Notes under the pieces: model-generated
Told to the model about the DNA's origin: nothing
The model's input: the letters and a program-made list of their open reading frames with translations, nothing else
Database searches by the model: none
Made by a program: the position numbers and the translations under genes
Part shown: piece after piece, positions 51,976-61,479 of the stretch
How positions within the stretch are numbered: position 1 is the first letter of the stretch
Layout: every line of letters begins with the position of its first letter
Assembly (NCBI RefSeq): GCF_011772445.1
Contig: NZ_WVZN01000013.1
Span: 56,179-120,178 of the forward strand
Length of the DNA: 64,000 bases
Direction: 5' to 3'
Origin: Hydrogenophaga sp.
Lineage (GTDB): Bacteria; Pseudomonadota; Gammaproteobacteria; Burkholderiales; Burkholderiaceae_C

Positions 51976-52542
51976 TCAGGCGGCCGGGGCCTTCTTCGCG
52001 GCGGCCTTGCGTGCCGGGGCGCGCCTGGCGGGCGCCTTGCGGGGAGCGGCCTTGGTTGCGGCGGACCGGGTGGCGGCCTTGCGCGCGGGCTTGCCGGCCG
52101 ACACGCCCACGCCGCCAAGTTTGAGCACCTGCTGATTGAGTGCGTCGATGCGCTCCATCAGCGCCTCCACGTCGCGCGCCGAGGGCACGCCCAGTTTGCC
52201 CAGCGCCTTGGCCACGCGCTCCTCGAACAGGCTCTCCAGCTTGTCCCACTGGCCGGCGGCCTTGCTCTGGATCTCGTTGGCCATGCTGCTCACGCGGCTG
52301 GTGGCCTCGCTGATGCGTTCTTCGGCCGCCGTCTGGGTCTTGCGCTGGATGCTCATGCCTTCCTTCACCAGGGTCTCGAAGGCTTTGCCGCCTTCTTCCT
52401 GCGCCTTGGCGAAAGCGCCCAGACCGGCCAGCCAGATCTGCTGGGCCGAGTCCTTGATGGCGCCGGCCAGGGGCGAGCCGGCGGTGCCGTTCGAGGCGGA
52501 TGCGCGGGCGCTGCCGCCCTTCTTCTGGATCTTCTTGACCAT
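51976..52542 (-). CDS. Phasin (PhaF/PhaI-like) with Lys/Ala-rich tail
   Basis: Granule-associated protein of 188 residues. Phasin domain IWLAGLGAFAKAQEEGGKAF, the family hallmark, near residue 36, followed by a long amphipathic helix. The C-terminal 45 residues are AAKPA-like basic repeats (KAAPRKAPARRAPARKAAAKK), as in PhaF where such a tail binds DNA and helps granule segregation. Start at 52542 (MVKKIQKKGG). Divergent from the fatty acyl-CoA reductase gene. No PHA synthase lies in this window. Confidence 0.9.
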   Translation of the reverse strand: MVKKIQKKGGSARASASNGTAGSPLAGAIKDSAQQIWLAGLGAFAKAQEEGGKAFETLVKEGMSIQRKTQTAAEERISEATSRVSSMANEIQSKAAGQWDKLESLFEERVAKALGKLGVPSARDVEALMERIDALNQQVLKLGGVGVSAGKPARKAATRSAATKAAPRKAPARRAPARKAAAKKAPAA

Positions 52543-52758
52543 GATGCGGGGCTCCTGTGGTGGTTGCTGCGGATGCGCTGGTGGCGCGCGAGGCACCGCC
52601 ATTGCCGCGCATGGTGGCCGCCCGTGCCGGCCCTGTGTAGGGGACGGCGACTAAAACCGGCCGCGGGTTTCTGCGGAATGGGCCCTCCGATGGCGTGCAA
52701 CAGAATCGCGAGCAATGCCGCCTCGCGGCACCCGAACCACAACACGCAGGAGCCCCCC

Positions 52759-54744
52759 ATGCAGTACTTCGTCACCGGAGCCACCGGCTTCATCGGCAAG
52801 CGCCTCGTCCGCAAGCTGCTGCAGCGCAAGGGGGCGGTGGTGCACTTCCTGATCCGCCGCGAGAGCGAAGCCAAGGTGGCGGCCCTGCGCGAGTACTGGG
52901 GCGTGGGGCCCACGCGCGCGCTGCCGGTGTTCGGTGACCTCACCGAGAAGAAGCTCGGCGTGTCGGCCGAGGACATCAAGGCCCTGAAAGGCCAGATCGA
53001 CCACTTCTTCCACCTGGCCGCGGTGTACGACCTCGGCGCCGACGAGGACAGCCAGGTGGCCGTCAACATCGACGGCACGCGCCACACGCTGGAGCTGGCC
53101 AAGGCGATCGGCGCGGGCCACTTCCACCACGTCTCCTCCATCGCCGCCGCCGGCCTGTACGAAGGCGTGTTCCGCGAGGACATGTTCGAGGAGGCCGAGA
53201 ACATCGACCACCCGTACTTCATGACCAAGCACGAGAGCGAGAAGCTCGTGCGCGCCGAGAACAAGCTGGCCTGGACCGTGTACCGCCCCGCCATGGTGGT
53301 GGGCGACAGCCAGAGCGGCGAGATGGACAAGATCGACGGGCCCTACTACTTCTTCAAGCTCATCCAGCGCATGCGCCAGATCCTGCCGCCGTGGATGCCG
53401 AGCATCGGCCTCGAAGGCGGGCGCATCAACATCGTGCCAGTGGACTTCGTGGTCAACGCGCTCGACCACATCGCCCATGGCGAGCGAAAGGGCGGCGAGT
53501 GCTTCCACCTGGTGGACCCGGTGGGCTACCGCGTGGGCGACGTGCTCGACATCTTCAGCAAGGCCGCGCACGCCCCCAAGATGAACCTGTTCGTCAACGC
53601 CGCGCTGCTGGGCTTCATTCCGAAGAGCGTGAAGAAGGGCCTGATGGCCCTGGCCCCGGTGCGACGCGTGCGCGACGCGGTGATGAAGGACCTGGGCCTG
53701 CCCGAGGACATGCTCACCTTCGTCAACTACCCCACGCGCTTTGATTGCCGCGCCACACTGGCCGCGCTCAAGGGCAGCGGCGTGGAGTGCCCGAACCTGA
53801 AAGACTACGCCTGGCGCCTGTGGGACTACTGGGAGCGCCACCTCGACCCCGACCTGCACCGCGACCGCAGCCTGCGGGGGACCGTCGCGGGAAAGGTGGT
53901 CCTGGTCACGGGCGGGAGCTCGGGCATCGGCCTGGCGGCGGCGCATGCCTTTGCCCAGGCCGGTGCCACCACCATCATTTGCGGCCGTGACCAGGACAAG
54001 CTCGACGAAGCCTGCAAGGAAGCCAAGGCCAAGGGCTACGCGTTCATCGCCTACCCGGCCGACATCGCCGACATGGCCGATTGCGACCGCTTCACGCAAC
54101 TGCTGGTGCAGAACCACGGCGGCGTGGACTTCCTCATCAACAACGCGGGCCGCTCCATCCGCCGCGCCATCGAGGGCAGCTACGACCGCTTCCACGACTT
54201 CGAGCGCACCATGCAGCTCAACTACTTCGGCTGCCTGCGTGTGACCATGGGCCTGCTGCCGGGCATGGTGCAGCGGCGCCGGGGGCACGTGGTCAACATC
54301 AGCTCCATCGGCGTCCTGACCAACGCGCCGCGCTTCTCGGCCTATGTGGCCAGCAAGGCCGCGCTCGACGCCTGGACGCGCTGCGCCAGCAGCGAGTTCG
54401 CCGACCAGGGCATCACCTTCACCACCATCAACATGCCCCTGGTGCGCACGCCCATGATCGCGCCCACCAAGATCTACAACAACGTGCCCACGCTCAGCCC
54501 CGAGGAGGCCGCCGACATGATCGCGCAGGCCTGCATCGACAAGCCGGTGCGCATCGCCACGCGACTGGGCATCACCGGCCAGGTGATGCACGCGCTGGTG
54601 CCGCGCATCGCGCAGATCGTGATGAACACGAGTTTTCGCATGTTCCCGGACTCCGCGGCGGCCAAGGGCGAGAAGGGCGCGAAGCCGCAGCTGTCGCCCG
54701 AAGCCATCGCCATGCAGCAGATGATGCGAGGGATTCACTTCTGA
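52759..54744 (+). CDS. Alcohol-forming fatty acyl-CoA reductase (two-domain)
   Basis: 661 residues with two fused SDR domains. The N-terminal male-sterility-type NAD-binding domain begins YFVTGATGFIGKRLVRKLL, with YFMTKHESEK as its Tyr/Lys motif. From about residue 375 a classical SDR follows: GKVVLVTGGSSGIGLAAAHA, NNAGRSIRRAIEG, and catalytic SAYVASKAALDAW. This order, the linker WDYWERHLDPDLHRDR and the exact length match the Marinobacter fatty acyl-CoA reductase that reduces acyl-CoA to fatty alcohol with NADPH. It supplies alcohol for the WS/DGAT at 40.5 kb. CAGGAG lies before the ATG. Confidence 0.9.
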   Translation: MQYFVTGATGFIGKRLVRKLLQRKGAVVHFLIRRESEAKVAALREYWGVGPTRALPVFGDLTEKKLGVSAEDIKALKGQIDHFFHLAAVYDLGADEDSQVAVNIDGTRHTLELAKAIGAGHFHHVSSIAAAGLYEGVFREDMFEEAENIDHPYFMTKHESEKLVRAENKLAWTVYRPAMVVGDSQSGEMDKIDGPYYFFKLIQRMRQILPPWMPSIGLEGGRINIVPVDFVVNALDHIAHGERKGGECFHLVDPVGYRVGDVLDIFSKAAHAPKMNLFVNAALLGFIPKSVKKGLMALAPVRRVRDAVMKDLGLPEDMLTFVNYPTRFDCRATLAALKGSGVECPNLKDYAWRLWDYWERHLDPDLHRDRSLRGTVAGKVVLVTGGSSGIGLAAAHAFAQAGATTIICGRDQDKLDEACKEAKAKGYAFIAYPADIADMADCDRFTQLLVQNHGGVDFLINNAGRSIRRAIEGSYDRFHDFERTMQLNYFGCLRVTMGLLPGMVQRRRGHVVNISSIGVLTNAPRFSAYVASKAALDAWTRCASSEFADQGITFTTINMPLVRTPMIAPTKIYNNVPTLSPEEAADMIAQACIDKPVRIATRLGITGQVMHALVPRIAQIVMNTSFRMFPDSAAAKGEKGAKPQLSPEAIAMQQMMRGIHF

Positions 54745-54762
54745 GCGGTCGCGGCGCATCCC

Positions 54763-54768
54763 TAGAAT
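54763..54768 (+). promoter_or_regulatory. Candidate -10 for argB
   Basis: TAGAAT, 33 bases before the argB start, in the 57-base gap after the reductase gene. The -35 is weak. Confidence 0.35.
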
Positions 54769-54801
54769 CCGGGCTTTTGCTCCTCACGGAAGAAGCCGCG
54801 C

Positions 54802-55698
54802 ATGACCACCGCCCCCGACATCACCACCATCGCCCCGCGCGACCGCGCGGAGATCCTGGCCCAGGCGCTGCCCTACATCCGGCAGTACCACGGCAAGACC
54901 ATGGTCATCAAGTACGGCGGCAACGCCATGACCGATCCGGCCCTGCAGCAGGACTTCGCCGAAGACGTGGTGCTGCTCAAGCTGGTGGGCATCAACCCCG
55001 TGGTGGTGCACGGCGGCGGCCCGCAGATCGAGACCCTGCTCAAGCGCCTGGGCAAGAAGGGCGAGTTCATCCAGGGCATGCGCGTCACCGACGCCGAGAC
55101 CATGGAAGTCGTCGAATGGGTGCTGGCCGGCGAGGTGCAGCAGGACATCGTGGGCCTGATCAACCAGGCCGGCGGCAAGGCCGTGGGCCTCACGGGCCGC
55201 GACGGCGCCATGATCCGCGCGCGCAAGCTGCGGCTGGCCGATCAGGCCGATCCGGCGCGTGAACACGACGTCGGCCAGGTCGGCGACATCGTGGGCATCG
55301 AGCCCGCGGTGGTGAAGGCCCTGCAGGACGACCAGTTCATCCCCGTCGTCAGCCCCATCGGCTATGGCGAGCAGAACGAGAGCTACAACATCAACGCCGA
55401 CGTGGTGGCCGCCCGGCTGGCCACCGTCCTGCAGGCCGAGAAACTGCTGATGCTCACCAACATCCGCGGCGTGCTCGACAAGAACGGCGAGCTGCTCACC
55501 GAGCTCACGCCCCAGCGCATCGACGAGCTGGTGCGCGACGGCACCATCTCCGGCGGCATGATTCCCAAGATCGCTGGCGCGCTGGACGCCGCCAGGAGTG
55601 GCGTGAACGCGGTGCACATCATCGACGGCCGCGTGCCGCACGCCCTGTTGCTCGAGGTGCTGGGCAACGAGCCCTTCGGCACCATGATCAAGTCGTGA
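54802..55698 (+). CDS. argB: Acetylglutamate kinase
   Basis: Second step of arginine synthesis, cytoplasmic, 298 residues. Nucleotide-binding start [13 protein letters not shown], substrate loop [29 protein letters not shown], and the C-terminal [20 protein letters not shown]-terminal arm of about 25 residues before the kinase fold suggests the hexameric, arginine-inhibited type; inference. A response regulator gene follows 51 bases downstream. Confidence 0.96.
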   Translation: MTTAPDITTIAPRDRAEILAQALPYIRQYHGKTMVIKYGGNAMTDPALQQDFAEDVVLLKLVGINPVVVHGGGPQIETLLKRLGKKGEFIQGMRVTDAETMEVVEWVLAGEVQQDIVGLINQAGGKAVGLTGRDGAMIRARKLRLADQADPAREHDVGQVGDIVGIEPAVVKALQDDQFIPVVSPIGYGEQNESYNINADVVAARLATVLQAEKLLMLTNIRGVLDKNGELLTELTPQRIDELVRDGTISGGMIPKIAGALDAARSGVNAVHIIDGRVPHALLLEVLGNEPFGTMIKS

Positions 55699-55749
55699 CG
55701 GCCGCCACGCTACGCCGCTGCGCGGCGGCGAAACCACCGCGTTGACACC

Positions 55750-56413
<664 letters not shown>

Positions 56414-56442
<29 letters not shown>

Positions 56443-57880
56443 GCCGGGCGCACCGCGCGACACGATCGGCGGCCTGCGGCGGCGCCTGCTGGTGATGCTG
56501 CTGGCCACCATCGCCGTGATCGGTGCGGTCACGGTGGCCTTTCACTACCAGGCCGCGGGCACCGCCGCCCTGCAGCAGGACCAGCGCCTGCTGCGCCTGG
56601 TGCCCATGCTGGCCGATTCGGTGCTGGTGCCACGCGACGCGCCCTCGGTGGCCGGCGACCTCGCCCGCGAAGCGCCCAGCCTCACGCTGCTCATGGCCCC
56701 ACCGATCCAGGAGTTCCTGGCCGACCGCGAAGGCCACACCGCCGTGGGCGTGTTCGATGCGCAGGGTGAGCGCCTGTTCGGCGCCGATTGGCTGCCCGTC
56801 CTGCTGCCCACCACCGAAGCGCCAGAGTACGTGAGCGTGGTCGAGGGCGGCGTCACGCACCGCGTGGTGGTGCAGCGCGCAGCCACCGAGGCGGGCGAAC
56901 TCATCCTCGTGCTGGCCGACGGCAGCGACGCGCGCCAGCACTGGCTGCGCAACGTCCTGCTGCGCGTGCTGCTGCCCAACCTCGCGCTCTTCGCGGTGGC
57001 GGCCGGCGTGCTGGGCTGGGGCGTCACGCGGGCGCTGCGGCCGCTCATGGAACTGAAGCAGGCGGTGGAGCGCCGCTCGCCGCGCGACCTGAGCCCGATC
57101 GACGGGCGCCAGACCCCGGCCGAGGTGCGCCCGCTGGTGGACGCGCTCAATCGCCTGTTCGCGCGCGTCAACGAACAGAGCGATACGCAGCGCCGCTTCG
57201 TGGCCGATGCCGCGCACCAGTTGCGCACCCCCCTGGCCGGCCTGCAGGCGCAGGTGGAGGCCTGGGCCCAGGCCGCGCGCAGCATGGGCGCGGGCGACCT
57301 GCTCAGCCTGCGCGCCGAGCAGGTGCTGCGCCTGCGAGACGCCACGCGCAACACCACCCAGCTCGCCAACCAGTTGCTGGCCCTGTCGCGCGCCGACGCG
57401 CTGCGCGACGACCATGCGGCTCTGGAGACGGTGGACCTGGCCGAACTCTGCGAAACCGTGCTCGCCCATTTCCTGGACGCGGCGAGCGCCCGCCGCATCG
57501 ACCTCGGACTCGAAGCCAGCCCCGCTCAGGTGCGGGGCCACACCTGGCTGCTGCGCGAGCTGCTGATCAACCTGGTGGACAACGCCATCAAGTACACGCC
57601 GGCGCAGGGCAGCGTCACCCTGCGTTGCGGCCAGGGCGAGGGCGCGGCAGCGGCCTGGATCGAGGTGGAGGACGACGGCCCGGGCATCGCGCCGGGCGAG
57701 CGCGAGCGCGTGCTACAGCGCTTCTACCGCGTGCCCGGCACCGGGGGCAGCGGGCACGGCCTGGGCCTGGCCATCGCCGACGGCATCGCGCGTGTGCACC
57801 GCACGCAATTGCAGCTCGACGCGGGCGCCCTGGGGCGGGGCTTGCGGGTGCGGGTGGCCTTTGATGCGGTCGCCCACTAG
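56414..57880 (+). CDS. Sensor histidine kinase (TctE/QseC-like)
   Basis: About 488 residues from ATG 56414, inside the response regulator gene's end. First membrane helix near residues 25-45 (LLVMLLATIAVIGAVTVAF), a periplasmic domain of about 130 residues, second helix near 185-205, HAMP-like linker, then HisKA with FVADAAHQLRTPLAGL. ATPase N box LINLVDNAIKYTP, G1 EVEDDGPGIAPGE, G2 GGSGHGLGLAIADGI. Cognate to the overlapping regulator. TctE-type kinases sense carboxylates; whether it serves the Bug or TRAP systems here is a guess. Confidence 0.92.
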
Positions 57881-58010
57881 CCGGGCGAGCCGCGCCGATG
57901 CTGGGTAACCAGATGTAGCCGGCTGTGCGAGAATGCCGCGGGGAATACCCCGGGCCCCATCGGGTGCCCCGAGTCCACCGGACTGACAGCCACCTCACGG
58001 ACCATCGACC

Positions 58011-58694
58011 ATGACCACTGCTGCCGCGCCCGACATGCCCATGCCCGACGACGACACGCTGGACACTGCGCCCGCGGCCGAGGCAGCCGAAACCCCTGGC
58101 CGCAAGCGCCCCAAGCCCGGCGAGCGGCGCGTGCAGATCCTTCAGGCCCTGGCCACCATGCTCGAGCAGCCCGGTGCGGAGCGCATCACCACCGCGGCCC
58201 TGGCGGCGCGGCTGGAGGTGAGCGAAGCGGCGCTGTACCGCCACTTCGCGAGCAAGGCCCAGATGTTCGAGGGCCTGATCGAATTCATCGAGCAGACCGT
58301 CTTCGGCCTGATCGGCCAGCTCGACGAGCGCGAGTCCGACGCGCTGGTGCGCTGCCGCAAGCTCGTGGCCCTGCTGCTGCAGTTCGGCGAAAAGAACCCC
58401 GGCATGACGCGCGTCATGGTCGGCGACGCCCTGGTCTTCGAGAACGAGCGCTTGCAGCAGCGCATGAACCTCTTCTTCGACAAGATCGAGGCCACCCTGC
58501 GCCAGAACCTGCGGGAAGCCGCCACGCTGGGCGGCGCCGCCACGCCCACCGTGGATGCGCAGGCCGATGCCTCGGTCATCACGGCCTTCTGCGTGGGCCG
58601 GCTGCAGCGCTTCGCGCGCAGCGGATTCAAGCGCTCGCCCAATGAAAGCCTGGAGCACAGCCTGGCGCTGCTGCTGCCGGGCGGGCGGGGCTGA
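58011..58694 (+). CDS. slmA: Nucleoid occlusion factor SlmA (TetR fold)
   Basis: 227 residues. DNA-binding region RVQILQALATMLEQP, ITTAALAARLEVSEAALYRHFASKAQMFEGLIEFIE matches SlmA, including the EAALYRHF core. The C-terminal FGEKNPGMTRVMVGDALVFENERLQQRMN is equally characteristic. SlmA binds DNA sites around the chromosome and blocks FtsZ assembly over the nucleoid. The N-terminus has a 35-residue acidic/Pro-rich extension beyond the usual start. The argB-to-slmA vicinity is common in betaproteobacteria. Confidence 0.9.
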   Translation: MTTAAAPDMPMPDDDTLDTAPAAEAAETPGRKRPKPGERRVQILQALATMLEQPGAERITTAALAARLEVSEAALYRHFASKAQMFEGLIEFIEQTVFGLIGQLDERESDALVRCRKLVALLLQFGEKNPGMTRVMVGDALVFENERLQQRMNLFFDKIEATLRQNLREAATLGGAATPTVDAQADASVITAFCVGRLQRFARSGFKRSPNESLEHSLALLLPGGRG

Positions 58695-58703
58695 GCCGGC
58701 GGG

Positions 58704-59132
58704 TCAGGCGTCCTGCGGCGTGGGCGCGTCGACCGCGCCGGGCGCCATGATTCGCTCGACCCAGGGGAAGGCGTCCACCCACGAGGGCAGGGCCGACAAG
58801 CCGGCCGGCAGGTGAAGCACCTTCGCACGCCGCTCGAACAGGCGACAGGCATCGGCGAAGGCTTCCATCAGTTCGTCGGCCGCACGGCCGAGCGCGTCAC
58901 CGTGAGCGCTCAGGTCCAACACCTCGCCGCCGTGGCAGATGTGCTCTTCCAGCGTGTGCCAGAGCGCGAAGTCGGCCAGGGTGAAAGCTTCCGAGTCCAG
59001 GCCAATGAGCTGCAAGGCCAGGAAGCGGCTGCGCCACGTCTCTCGAGCCGTCGCTTCGGGAGTCTCTTGTCTGGCGGTCATGGGGCGGTGAGTGGGGCGG
59101 GCGCGTTCGATGGGACGGTGATCGGTGAACAT
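58704..59132 (-). CDS. Small paralogue of the effector-like N-terminal module
   Basis: 142 residues from ATG 59132, which has AGGAG upstream; an earlier in-frame ATG at 59186 lacks one. Its core AFTLADFALWHTLEEHICHG, GEVLDLSAHGDAL, ELMEAFADACR and LPAGLSALPSWVDAFP aligns residue for residue with positions 55-125 of the 622-residue protein encoded next door (EFTLKDRDLWHLLEQFALHG, VVLDLRAHGFAL, EVMDALADICR, LPPLKKLPFRVDALP). It then stops where the LRR-like part would begin. So it is a truncated duplicate or a stand-alone N-terminal module. Function unknown. It precedes a 190-base gap after the larger gene, same strand. Confidence 0.7.
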   Translation of the reverse strand: MFTDHRPIERARPTHRPMTARQETPEATARETWRSRFLALQLIGLDSEAFTLADFALWHTLEEHICHGGEVLDLSAHGDALGRAADELMEAFADACRLFERRAKVLHLPAGLSALPSWVDAFPWVERIMAPGAVDAPTPQDA

Positions 59133-59322
59133 GTCGGTCTCCTCGTCAGTGCCCGTGCCGCTCGGTAGCGCGGTGGTGTGGTCCATGGAAGCCAGCTTGA
59201 GCCCGGGTGATCGGGTCCACCAAACCCATGCGATTCATGCCGGTCCGGATCGGATGGCTGGAAGGCGGGGGCTTCCTTGGCAGTAGGCATTGAGTGTGGT
59301 GCCTACCGCCCTCGCGCGAGAC

Positions 59323-61191
59323 TCAGATGAGCGCGGCCTTCGCGGCCTTCTTCGCTTGCTTGCGCTTGACCTTGTCGAGGGCGATGTCCTCGCGGACACT
59401 TTTCAGCTCCTCGCGCAGATCCTGGAAGGCGTCCTTCGTGAGGGCCCCGGACTTGTACAGCTTGCCGATGGTGTCGCCAAAGGCGGTTGCAAGCTTGTTG
59501 GAGTGAATGCCGCTCACCTGCGACAGGCCTGCGGGCGTCTTCGCGCGCATCAACTGGTACACGGACTTGGGCGAGAGCAGGCCTCTCTTGGCGAGGTCCA
59601 GCACCAGGGCACCGAAGGCTTTGACCGCCTCTGTGTGGTTGTTGCGAAACGCGATCTCCAGCGCGGTTTTGCCCAAAGGGGTCTGGGCGGTCAGTACGCC
59701 TACGGTGTCCTTTTCTGTCAGCAGCCCGCGCCGCACACCGACCAACAGGCACGCCTTCAGCACGGGCATGGCTTGCGCATGCCCAAGTTCACAGCCCAGG
59801 TAGAGAGACGAATAGCCGTGGGCATCGGCGCTGACCACGAACGCCTTGAACTCTTCCGCCGTCACGTCGGCGGTTTCCAGCCAAAGGGGCAGGCTGTCCA
59901 GCGACTCGACGAACCCGCCTTCCATCAGTTCCTTCACGATGGACGGGTGCCAGCGCTGCGGCAAACGCGCGAATGCGGTGGACAAGGAGCGTTCGCTGCG
60001 CTGGGACGCGATGCTGCCCTCGAGATCGAAGGGGTTTTCGATCATGGTGACCCGCAGATGGCCCGCCGCGCCCAGCGGTCGATCCTGGGTGCCGAGGTAG
60101 GCGGACCTGACGCGGGCCGACTGGTGAAACAAGGTGTCCATCTCGAACGGTGCCCCGCTGCGCACGAGTTCCGTGGTGAAGTTGGGGTCGAAGCACTGGA
60201 TGAGCTCCTGGCCGGGCGTGCTGGCGTCGAACTTGATGGCCATGGCGTGGTTGTTGGTCGAGACCATGGCGTAGCCGCTGGTCTTGCCTTCGCGCCGCAT
60301 GCGGTCGAACTGCCATTGCACGAACCGGTCCCATTCCTCCTCGGCCACCAAGTGAGCGTCTTTCGGACGGTCGATCAGTTGTTTGCAGATGGTTTCCGAT
60401 TCGGGCGACACGTTCTGCTGGATCGCCGACGGCGAGCCCAGCCAGCTCAGCGGGCTGTCCAGGTCGTCGAAAACGGCCGGGCGCCACTCGAACTCCTTCC
60501 ATGCGCGCAGCATCGTCAACGACAGGTGCCGGCAGAGAATGTCGACCGTGGTGCCCTTGAACCTGGCCACGCCATTGAAGTTCAGGCCGCGAGGGCGGAG
60601 TCGGAGCACGCGGTGATCGTCCGCCGCCTGGGCGACGAACTTCGCCGGATGGCCGTCGGCGTGAGTCGCGGCGACGACGCAATGGTTCGGGATCCGCAGC
60701 GTCATGCGCTTGATCGGCACACAGCCCAGGTCGAGGTGTTGCAGACGAGGCAAGGAGCGCAAGTCCAGTCGACGGCCGAAGAATCCCTCAACGCTCAGTC
60801 GTTGCAGCGCGGGAAGGGCGTCGACCCTGAAGGGCAACTTCTTCAGCGGGGGCAGCAGAAGTTCCCGCGGCGACGGTTCGATGTCACGGCAGATGTCGGC
60901 CAGCGCGTCCATCACCTCGGGTGGCACACGCTCCAATGCAAAACCGTGCGCACGGAGGTCCAGCACCACACCGCCGTGCAAGGCGAACTGCTCCAGCAGA
61001 TGCCACAGGTCTCTGTCTTTGAGGGTGAACTCGTCATGCCTCTCGTGGAACGACCCCAGGCACTCTTCTTCCAGCGCCTTGAAGCGAACCTGAGCCACTT
61101 CCAGCCGCCTGCCAGGACTGGGCGACGGCTCTTGCAAGTCCGTGGACAGTCGTGGGGTCGATGAGGAGCGGGAGAGTGAACCGACGCGCAT
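59323..61191 (-). CDS. ShET2/EspL-like effector-type protein (cysteine protease fold, ankyrin-like tail)
   Basis: 622 residues; AGGAGG precedes ATG 61191. Residues 1-30 are Ser/Pro/Arg-rich, like type III secretion signals. Residues 35-125: the module shared with the neighbouring small gene. Residues 125-170: LRR-like strands (LPALQRLSVEG, LPRLQHLDLGCVPIKRMTL). Residues 190-345: a region resembling the ShET2 domain, with Cys220 in FKGTTVDILCRHLS, His315 in STNNHAMAIKF and Asp335 in QCFDPNFTTE. The gaps of 95 and 20 are close to those of the EspL catalytic triad as I recall it. Residues 450-600: three ankyrin-like units ending Gly-Leu-Leu-Thr or similar. No secretion genes are visible here. 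Homology is judged by eye. Confidence 0.6.
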   Translation of the reverse strand: MRVGSLSRSSSTPRLSTDLQEPSPSPGRRLEVAQVRFKALEEECLGSFHERHDEFTLKDRDLWHLLEQFALHGGVVLDLRAHGFALERVPPEVMDALADICRDIEPSPRELLLPPLKKLPFRVDALPALQRLSVEGFFGRRLDLRSLPRLQHLDLGCVPIKRMTLRIPNHCVVAATHADGHPAKFVAQAADDHRVLRLRPRGLNFNGVARFKGTTVDILCRHLSLTMLRAWKEFEWRPAVFDDLDSPLSWLGSPSAIQQNVSPESETICKQLIDRPKDAHLVAEEEWDRFVQWQFDRMRREGKTSGYAMVSTNNHAMAIKFDASTPGQELIQCFDPNFTTELVRSGAPFEMDTLFHQSARVRSAYLGTQDRPLGAAGHLRVTMIENPFDLEGSIASQRSERSLSTAFARLPQRWHPSIVKELMEGGFVESLDSLPLWLETADVTAEEFKAFVVSADAHGYSSLYLGCELGHAQAMPVLKACLLVGVRRGLLTEKDTVGVLTAQTPLGKTALEIAFRNNHTEAVKAFGALVLDLAKRGLLSPKSVYQLMRAKTPAGLSQVSGIHSNKLATAFGDTIGKLYKSGALTKDAFQDLREELKSVREDIALDKVKRKQAKKAAKAALI

Positions 61192-61311
61192 GGTGCCTCC
61201 TGGTCTGGTGGTGGCTCCCTGTGGCGCCCGCTTGTTGCGGTTTCGCCGTCGGCCGCAAGGCTGTTCGACTTCGAAAAAATCCTTTCCTGATAACTGACCA
61301 AGGCGGGCGAA

Positions 61312-61328
61312 ATACCACCTGCTGGTAT
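61312..61328. promoter_or_regulatory. Inverted repeat ATACCA-N5-TGGTAT
   Basis: ATACCA (61312-61317) and TGGTAT (61323-61328) lie in the 288-base region between the effector-like gene and the divergent TetR gene. Palindromic operator candidate; owner unknown. Confidence 0.4.
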
Positions 61329-61346
61329 CGCACTACTGCGACGGCC

Positions 61347-61364
61347 TTAGAGCCTTGGCTCTAA
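61347..61364. promoter_or_regulatory. Inverted repeat TTAGAGCC-tt-GGCTCTAA
   Basis: Perfect 8-bp arms with a 2-base centre, too tight a loop for a hairpin terminator and more like a dimeric protein-binding site. It lies 156 bases before the effector-like gene and 116 before the TetR gene. Confidence 0.45.
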
Positions 61365-61424
61365 ACCGGAGGGTGTGAATTCGGCTTCCTGCTTGTGTGG
61401 ATCAACGAAATCCGGGTAAAAATA

Positions 61425-61436
61425 GAACGACCGTTC
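61425..61436 (+). promoter_or_regulatory. TetR-type operator candidate
   Basis: GAACG-ac-CGTTC, with near-symmetric flanks (AACGACCGTTCGTT, 12 of 14 positions). It is 44 bases before the TetR start, the expected place for autoregulation; TetR regulators of fatty-acid genes often use GAACG/CGTTC half sites. Confidence 0.55.
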
Positions 61437-61479
61437 GTTTCTTTCGGCCGATACCCCTGCCGATCCACCCAGGCCCCGC

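Noticed and set aside
61192..61479. Possible PIP box (TTCGB-N15-TTCGB) before the effector-like gene
   Set aside because: Two TTCG units occur on the minus strand but 31 bases separate them, not 15, so HrpX-type control is not supported.
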